Assembly (NCBI GenBank): GCA_934572445.1
Contig: CAKTLD010000027.1
Coordinates: 1 to 20,789, forward strand
Source of the DNA: an uncultured Oscillospiraceae bacterium
GTDB lineage: Bacteria; Bacillota; Clostridia; Oscillospirales; Oscillospiraceae
DNA: 20,789 bases
Direction: 5' to 3'
The translations under genes and the position numbers were made by a program. This document shows, piece by piece, positions 16,211 to 20,789 of this stretch; within the stretch, counting starts at the first letter, position 1, and each line of letters begins with the position of its first letter. Under the pieces are notes generated by a model. It was given only the letters and a program-made list of their open reading frames with translations, was not told the origin of the DNA and made no database searches.

Positions 16211-16255
16211 AAAAGCGGGCAGTTCTTTTAAGAACTGCCCGCCTTTCCTTTTTTC
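16211..16255 (+). terminator. terminator of the kinase/LsrF-like operon
   Basis: A 13-bp perfect stem (GCGGGCAGTTCTT at 16215-16227, partner 16230-16242) is followed by CTTTCCTTTTTT. It ends the four-gene operon. Confidence 0.85.
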
Positions 16256-16269
16256 GATATTCCCGGGTA

Positions 16270-16298
16270 TTCCCTCCGCGGCCTTTTTGTGGTATCAT
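16270..16298 (+). promoter_or_regulatory. candidate promoter of the cysteine-motif HTH gene
   Basis: TATCAT at 16293-16298 has an upstream TGTGG. A weak -35 (TTCCCT, 16270-16275) is 17 bp away. It falls just after the operon terminator, so the gene is probably transcribed separately. Confidence 0.35.
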
Positions 16299-16359
16299 GC
16301 AGATACGGCGGCAGGCTCCCGCTGCCGCAAAAGTATTCTGAAAGTGTGAGGTCTGCGCT

Positions 16360-16890
16360 ATGGCCAGAATGTCCACTAAGGAGAATAAGAACATCTATCA
16401 GCTCACCCGCGAGGGGCTGAAGCTCACCCGTGAGGCCGCCGGCGAGCTGCTGGAGGTCATCCCGCCGGAGCGCATCGAGAAGATCGAGAACGAGCGTTCC
16501 CTCCCGCACCCCGACGAGGTGCTGACGATGGCGGAGAAATACAAGCGCCCTGACCTCTGCAACTACTACTGCGCCAACCAGTGCCCCATCGGGCAGGAGT
16601 ATGTGCCGGAGATCAGGATCAAGGATCTGTCGCAGATCGTGCTGGAGATGCTGGCCTCGCTCAACGCAATGAACAAGCGGAAGGACAGGCTCATTGAGAT
16701 CACAGCCGACGGAGCGATCACGCCCGACGAGCTGGAGGATTTCGTGTTCATTCAGGAGGAGCTGGAGCGCATCTCCATCACGGTGGAGACCCTGCAGCTT
16801 TGGGCGGAGCGGATGCTGGCGACAGGCGTGATCGACGAAGCGCGGTATGAGGCCTGCCGTACCCGGCACCGTTCCGGAAAAACGGAATAG
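16360..16890 (+). CDS. HTH (XRE-like) protein with a C-x3-C-x3-C motif
   Basis: The 176-residue soluble protein has an N-terminal XRE-like helix-turn-helix (about 12-62, TREAAGELLEVIPPERIEKI then ENERSLPHPDEV). The motif LCNYYCANQCPIGQ follows, with C67, C71 and C75 evenly spaced. The C-terminal half is a helical, coiled-coil-like region (about 86-155, LSQIVLEMLASLNAMNKRKD, EELERISITVETLQLWAER). The cysteines could bind a metal or an iron-sulfur cluster or sense redox state. The spacing is not the CX3CX2C of radical SAM enzymes. I recall proteins of this general kind in Clostridia but know no assigned function. The ATG at 16360 has GAGG about 8 bases upstream; ATG 16369 is an alternative start. 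Confidence 0.75.
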   Translation: MARMSTKENKNIYQLTREGLKLTREAAGELLEVIPPERIEKIENERSLPHPDEVLTMAEKYKRPDLCNYYCANQCPIGQEYVPEIRIKDLSQIVLEMLASLNAMNKRKDRLIEITADGAITPDELEDFVFIQEELERISITVETLQLWAERMLATGVIDEARYEACRTRHRSGKTE

Positions 16891-17019
16891 TTTCTCTGAA
16901 AGTGAAAATAGACCGCCTTATTTTGCCGACATAGTGATTTATTCTCCTCCCTGCTTATCGTATACTATTCTCAAGCAGAAGATCAGAACACTGCATGCTG
17001 ACGAAGGGAGGCGGTCCTT

Positions 17020-17160
17020 TTGGATACACAGGAGCGAATTTTGACGATCCGGCTGTTAAAAATGCTTGAAACAAATCCGGAATATGCAACAAAAATCGGA
17101 TTGGAACCGTCTAGGAAGGAAAAGAGGAAAGACCCGATCGGGTCGGGAGGGATGAATTGA
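17020..17160 (+). CDS. small protein (46 residues), TTG start, coupled to DUF975 gene
   Basis: A TTG at 17020 lies 8 bases after GGGAGG (17006-17011) and opens a 46-residue frame beginning MDTQERILTIRLLKMLETNP, with a basic tail (SRKEKRK). Its TGA (17158-17160) overlaps the ATG of the DUF975 gene in TGATG, a typical coupling arrangement. The N-terminal helix (TQERILTIRLL) resembles small uncharacterised clostridial proteins as far as I can recall. Function is unknown. A -10-like TATACT at 16961-16966 lies upstream, without a good -35. Confidence 0.6.
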   Translation: MDTQERILTIRLLKMLETNPEYATKIGLEPSRKEKRKDPIGSGGMN

Positions 17161-17915
17161 TGAAACTTGCGGCAGATTTCAGGAAGGATGCCAGAGAGGC
17201 GCTGCGCGGGAAATGGCCCATTGCCATTCTGGTTGGCCTTGTCGCGGCGATCCTCGGCGGCGCGGGTGCGGGCGGGCCGGAGATCAAATTCAACTTTGAT
17301 ACCACCTCGGGCTTCGGCGCGACATTCGGCCTTGCGGGGCAGACGGTCTATTCCACGGGCGGCGGCTTCGACCCGCGCTGGCATGGAGTGCTGATCGGCG
17401 GCGCGGTTTATCTCACGCTCCTTGCGCTGGTGCTGGCGGCGGCGTATTATATCCTCGGCAGCTTTGTGAGCGTGGGCTATGCAAGCTACAACCTCGGGCT
17501 CGCCGACCGGACGGAGCCGGGCTTCGAGAGGCTGTTTGCCTATGTCTCAAACTGGAAAACGACGGCGCTCACGCGGCTTTTGAAGAGTGTGAACATCCTT
17601 CTATGGTCGCTGCTGCTGATCGTTCCGGGTATTATGAGAGCCTACAGCTATGCCATGACCGACTACATTCTGGCCGAGCAGCCGGAGCTGCCGGCGAGCG
17701 AGGTGCTCGCCCGTTCCAGGGCGATGATGGACGGCAGCCGCTGGCGCCTGTTCTGCCTGCAATTCAGCTTCATCGGCTGGAGCATCCTGTGCGCGCTGAC
17801 GTTTGGTATCGGCGATCTGGCGCTGAGACCCTACCGGCAGGCTGCGGAGGCCGCTTTTTATCGGGAGCTTTCCGGCGGCGCCGTATCCGGACCGGAATTT
17901 GAAAGCGCCTCTTAA
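17160..17915 (+). CDS. DUF975 family integral membrane protein
   Basis: The 251-residue protein has about four to six hydrophobic segments (near 19-36, 78-105, 138-160 and 198-220). The DUF975 hallmark end is clear: ARSRAMMDGSRWRLFCLQFS, then FIGWSILCALTFGIGD and PYRQAAEAAFYREL. A glycine-rich loop between the first two segments (about 36-76) is probably exposed. DUF975 proteins are widespread in Firmicutes with no established function. The ATG at 17160 is preferred over the TTG just before it; GGGAGG at 17145-17150 serves as ribosome binding site. The flotillin gene follows after 43 bases, so the two may be co-transcribed and could share a membrane-organisation role. Confidence 0.88.
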   Translation: MKLAADFRKDAREALRGKWPIAILVGLVAAILGGAGAGGPEIKFNFDTTSGFGATFGLAGQTVYSTGGGFDPRWHGVLIGGAVYLTLLALVLAAAYYILGSFVSVGYASYNLGLADRTEPGFERLFAYVSNWKTTALTRLLKSVNILLWSLLLIVPGIMRAYSYAMTDYILAEQPELPASEVLARSRAMMDGSRWRLFCLQFSFIGWSILCALTFGIGDLALRPYRQAAEAAFYRELSGGAVSGPEFESAS

Positions 17916-17958
17916 CAAGTCATTTCTGAAAACAATATAAACAGAAAAGGAGAACTAC

Positions 17959-19485
17959 ATGGACATTTTGCTCAAAGCGCTCCCCGTTGCGATCCCCGTC
18001 ATTCTCGTCATTCTCATTTTCCTCATGGGCTACGTCAAGGCACCGCCCGATGTGGCGTACATCATCTCCGGCCTTCGCAAGCACCCGAAGGTGCTGATCG
18101 GACGCGCGGGCGTGAAGATCCCGTTTCTGGAACGCGTGGATAAGCTGATCGTCCGCCAGATCTCCATCGACATCAAGTCCGAGGGCTATATTCCCACGCA
18201 GGACTTCATCGGCGTGGATGTGGACGCGGTGGCGAAGGTGCGCGTGATGACCGATCCTGAGGGCATCCAGCTTGCGATGAAGAACTTCCTCAACATGACC
18301 GAGGAGGATTTCAATCGCGCCATCGTGGATTCCCTGCAGGGCAACATGCGCGAGATCATCGGTACCATCACGCTCAAGGAGATCTGCAACGACCGCAAGA
18401 AGTTCGGCGACGAGGTGCAGTCCAAGGCGCAGACCGATATGAACGCGCTCGGTATCCAGATCATTTCCTGCAACATCCAGCGCGTGACGGATGAGAACAG
18501 CCTCATCAATTCCCTCGGTCAGGACAACATGTCCAAGATCCAGAAGGACGCTGCCATCGCCAAGGCTGAGGCCGAGCGCGATATCGCCATTGCGCAGGCA
18601 CAAGCCGCCAAGGCATCGAACGATGCGCAGGTCGAAGCCGATATGCACATCGCGCAGAAGCAGAACGACCTCGCCATCAAGCAGTCCGAGCTGAAGGTGC
18701 AGGAGGACACGAAGAAAGCGGAAGCCGACGCGGCCTATACCATCCAGCAGCAGGAGCAGCAGCGCTCCATCGAGACGGCGACCGTGAACGCGCAGATCGC
18801 CAAGGCCGAGCGCGAGGCCGAGCTCAAGAGCCGCGAGGTCGAGGTCAAGAAGCAGTCGCTCGACGCTGAGGTCCGTGCCGCGGCGGACGCTGACCGCTAT
18901 AAGAAGGAGCAGGAGGCGCAGGCTGCGCTCTATCAGCGCCAGAAGGAGGCCGAGGCTGTCCGTTACGAGCAGGAGCAGGCTGCCGAGGCGGCGAAGAAAG
19001 CCGCGGAGGCCGCACGCTTTGCCAGGGAACAGGAGGCTGCCGGTATCGCCGCCGTCGGTCAGGCGGAGGCGGAGGCTATCCGCGCCAAGGCGCTTGCCGA
19101 AGCCGAAGGTATCGACAAGAAGGCTGAGGCCATGAAGAAGTACGGTGAGGGTGCGATCATCGAGCTGGTGATGAACGCGCTGCCGGAGATCGCGAAGAAC
19201 GTGGCGGAGCCTCTCAGCAAGGTCGATAAGATCACAATGTACGGCGAGGGCAACAGCGCGAAGCTCCTCGGCGACATCATCAACGGCACCACGCAGGTGA
19301 CCGAGGGCATCACCGCCGGTATGGGCATCGATATCAGGAGCCTGATCGCCGGCGCGGTGGGCGGTAAGCTTGCCGCGGGAGAGCCCAGTCCGGTGCAGGT
19401 GACCGTCGCTCCGCAGGCATCCTCCTGTGATGCCGGAAAAAACGCGGCCGCCGCATCCGCACCGGTTCCGGAGCAGCCGGTGTAA
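17959..19485 (+). CDS. floT: flotillin-like SPFH-domain protein
   Basis: The 508-residue membrane-associated scaffold protein belongs to the flotillin group that organises functional membrane microdomains. An N-terminal hydrophobic anchor (about 7-25, LPVAIPVILVILIFLMGYV) precedes the SPFH domain (about 26-190). A long Ala/Glu/Lys-rich coiled coil follows (about 190-390, AKAEAERDIAIAQAQAAKAS). The C-terminal flotillin region contains KYGEGAIIELVMNALPEIAK and a low-complexity Ala/Pro tail. AAAAGGAG sits 7 bases before the ATG. The partner NfeD gene often found beside bacterial flotillins is absent here; the upstream neighbour is the DUF975 gene. Confidence 0.93.
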   Translation: MDILLKALPVAIPVILVILIFLMGYVKAPPDVAYIISGLRKHPKVLIGRAGVKIPFLERVDKLIVRQISIDIKSEGYIPTQDFIGVDVDAVAKVRVMTDPEGIQLAMKNFLNMTEEDFNRAIVDSLQGNMREIIGTITLKEICNDRKKFGDEVQSKAQTDMNALGIQIISCNIQRVTDENSLINSLGQDNMSKIQKDAAIAKAEAERDIAIAQAQAAKASNDAQVEADMHIAQKQNDLAIKQSELKVQEDTKKAEADAAYTIQQQEQQRSIETATVNAQIAKAEREAELKSREVEVKKQSLDAEVRAAADADRYKKEQEAQAALYQRQKEAEAVRYEQEQAAEAAKKAAEAARFAREQEAAGIAAVGQAEAEAIRAKALAEAEGIDKKAEAMKKYGEGAIIELVMNALPEIAKNVAEPLSKVDKITMYGEGNSAKLLGDIINGTTQVTEGITAGMGIDIRSLIAGAVGGKLAAGEPSPVQVTVAPQASSCDAGKNAAAASAPVPEQPV

Positions 19486-19512
19486 CCGACGGCTGAACAG
19501 GCATTAAAGACG

Positions 19513-19551
19513 AAAAGCGGCTGCGCCCTTCGGCGCGGCCGCTTATTTTTT
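19513..19551. terminator. terminator after the flotillin gene, possibly bidirectional
   Basis: A 13-bp stem (19515-19527 and 19532-19544, one G-T wobble) with a CTTC loop is followed by TATTTTTT. A TTTT on the minus strand could also serve the convergent hydrolase gene. Confidence 0.85.
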
Positions 19552-19595
19552 CACTCTTCCCTTCGGCGCTTTTCCGCGGCAGAAGCCATGCCGCT

Positions 19596-20342
19596 TTACC
19601 GGTCCATGAAGCGCGTCAGCTCCTGCGCGAGCAGCCTCGGGTGGTTGATGATGTCGCCATGACCGAAGCCGGGGAAGCAGCGGACCGTCAGCATTGGATA
19701 TGCCTTTTGCAGCTTTCGAAGGGCCTTTTTCATGTGTCCCTCCTTCTCCCCGTACCAGCAGGCGACTTTCGCATCGGGCTGGATTGCGAAGTCCGTGCGG
19801 TAGAGATACAGTCCCGCCTTCCATGTGGCCCGGACGGACTCCAGACTGATGTGATCCGGGATGCGGTGCAGCATGGTCTGCATCCCCTGCTCGGTCTGGC
19901 CCATGAAGCGCAGCGCCCAGGCGGGCATCGTCTTTTCACAGGCCGTCCGGTACTGCCTGGGCGGCATGACCCTGAGGATCAGACCGTTCAGCACGCCGAA
20001 ATCGAGATATTCGGGGCCGCTGAGGATCATGTGTCCGATCCGGACCTTTGGAGAGGACTTCAGAAAAACCGCGGGTCCGTAGCCGAGCGACTCGGCGAAG
20101 AGCATATCCAGCTGCCCGCCGCATTCCGCGCGGATATAGTCTGCCAGCTTGTCGGCCTGCTCCTGCGCGGTCGTATAGGTCGTCGTGCCTGAGCCGTCGA
20201 AGCCGTCAAAGCTGACGGCATACACGCAGCCGTCCTTTTCCAGCAGCGGGATCACATCCTCAAACTGCCGCCAGCACATCAGATTCCCATGCAGCAGCAT
20301 GATCGTCCTTCCCTGCGTATTCCCGAAACGTTTGATCTCCAT
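19596..20342 (-). CDS. alpha/beta hydrolase
   Basis: The 248-residue protein has the alpha/beta hydrolase layout. An oxyanion-hole motif LLHGNLMCW is near 16-24. The nucleophile elbow AESLG has S85, and the catalytic histidine H228 lies in GFGHGD. An acidic residue in the segment around WYGEKEGH is the candidate third triad member. The first elbow glycine is alanine (A83), a tolerated variant. The substrate cannot be predicted. The ATG at 20342 has GGAGG 8 bases upstream. Only about 90 bases separate the start from the transposase remnant, so its native upstream region may have been altered. Confidence 0.85.
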   Translation of the reverse strand: MEIKRFGNTQGRTIMLLHGNLMCWRQFEDVIPLLEKDGCVYAVSFDGFDGSGTTTYTTAQEQADKLADYIRAECGGQLDMLFAESLGYGPAVFLKSSPKVRIGHMILSGPEYLDFGVLNGLILRVMPPRQYRTACEKTMPAWALRFMGQTEQGMQTMLHRIPDHISLESVRATWKAGLYLYRTDFAIQPDAKVACWYGEKEGHMKKALRKLQKAYPMLTVRCFPGFGHGDIINHPRLLAQELTRFMDR

Positions 20343-20434
20343 TCAATATGCCTCCGCACTTTGATCCTTTATCTTCATGCAGAAATCGCAGCAGTCGTCG
20401 CCGCGGCCCAGGGTCTTGGTGCGATGCCAGACGA

Positions 20435-20761
20435 GTCTGGGATGCAGGTCGCCGTAATCTTATGTTTCATAGTGACCAAGGCGCGCAATACACCGCATAT
20501 GTTTTTCGCCAACACTTACGAGAACTGAAGGTAAAACAGTCATTTTCAACACCGGGTAACCCTTACGACAACTCTGTATGTGAGTCATTTTTCCATACAC
20601 TAAAGAAAGAAGCCCTCTACCATCATCTTTACGAAACGCCGCAAGAGTTGGAAGAGGTCTTAGAAGAGTATATCGAATTTTACAACGGTTACAGACCGCA
20701 TAGAAAGTTGAACAGGTGCCGTCAAGAATTATGCGCAAATTTTTTTGCAGGCTCCAGCTGA
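20435..20761 (+). pseudogene. IS3-family transposase (OrfB) fragment
   Basis: The fragment carries the second half of an rve/DDE integrase core. The aspartate in FHSDQGAQYT (codon 20474) and the glutamate in VCESFFHTLKKEALY (codon 20582) are 36 residues apart, the D(35)E spacing of IS3 elements. The family ending YIEFYNGYRPHRKL follows. The first catalytic aspartate and everything before it are gone. After HRKLN the frame turns into unrelated sequence (RCRQELCANFF). The adjacent frame instead reads VPSRIMRKFF up to a TAG at 20779-20781, so a one-base change near 20716 probably broke the 3' end. It should be inactive. Confidence 0.75.
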
Positions 20762-20789
20762 ATGAAGTCAGCCGGCAATAGAGGCATCG
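20435..20789 (+). mobile_element. remnant of an IS3-family insertion sequence
   Basis: Recognisable transposase coding sequence begins abruptly near 20435 and runs to the window edge. It is clearly AT-richer than the rest of the window. The left part of the element, including its terminal repeat and OrfA, is missing. The right end was not identified within the window. Confidence 0.7.

Noticed and set aside
1..20789. tRNA, rRNA or CRISPR array
   Set aside because: No cloverleaf with a conserved TTCGANTC arm, no rRNA-like stretch and no regularly spaced repeats were seen on either strand by eye.

Overview
The window reads as chromosomal DNA of a GC-rich, low-oxygen Firmicute, most likely a gut Oscillospiraceae/Clostridia member. 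The signs are strong AGGAGG-type ribosome binding sites, sigma-A-like promoters, many short-stem T-run terminators, a DUF975 membrane protein, BrnQ, and split argG-argH genes. No 16S rRNA or other lineage marker is present, so the taxonomic call is an inference.

Layout, left to right: the 3' end of an unrecognised gene (to 686); a possible 48-residue ORF closed by a strong terminator (945-1145); tex (1403-3562, +); an M20-type amidase/carbamoylase (3641-4870, -) divergent from an AraC-type regulator (5043-5945, +); the arginine operon argG-argH (8618 down to 5982, -); a LysR regulator (8926-9801, -) divergent from brnQ (9915-11267, +); and an XRE regulator with two membrane helices (11535-11999, +).

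The centrepiece is a SorC-type regulator (12137-13063, +) followed by a terminator and a four-gene operon (13269-16166, +). The operon holds a DhaL-like kinase subunit, a divergent DhaK-like subunit, an LsrF-like thiolase/aldolase and a small VOC (glyoxalase-fold) protein. The set looks like kinase, isomerase and carbon-carbon cleaving enzyme for a small hydroxyketone or dione. It parallels the LsrK-LsrG-LsrF route that degrades phospho-AI-2, but with unrelated protein families in the kinase and isomerase slots. That reading is inference; the family assignments for DhaK, DhaL, LsrF and SorC are firm.

After the operon come a cysteine-motif HTH protein (16360-16890), a TTG-start small ORF translationally coupled to a DUF975 membrane protein (17020-17915), a flotillin (17959-19485), a convergent alpha/beta hydrolase (19596-20342, -) and a truncated, AT-richer IS3-family transposase remnant at the right edge. 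No tRNA, rRNA or CRISPR array was seen.
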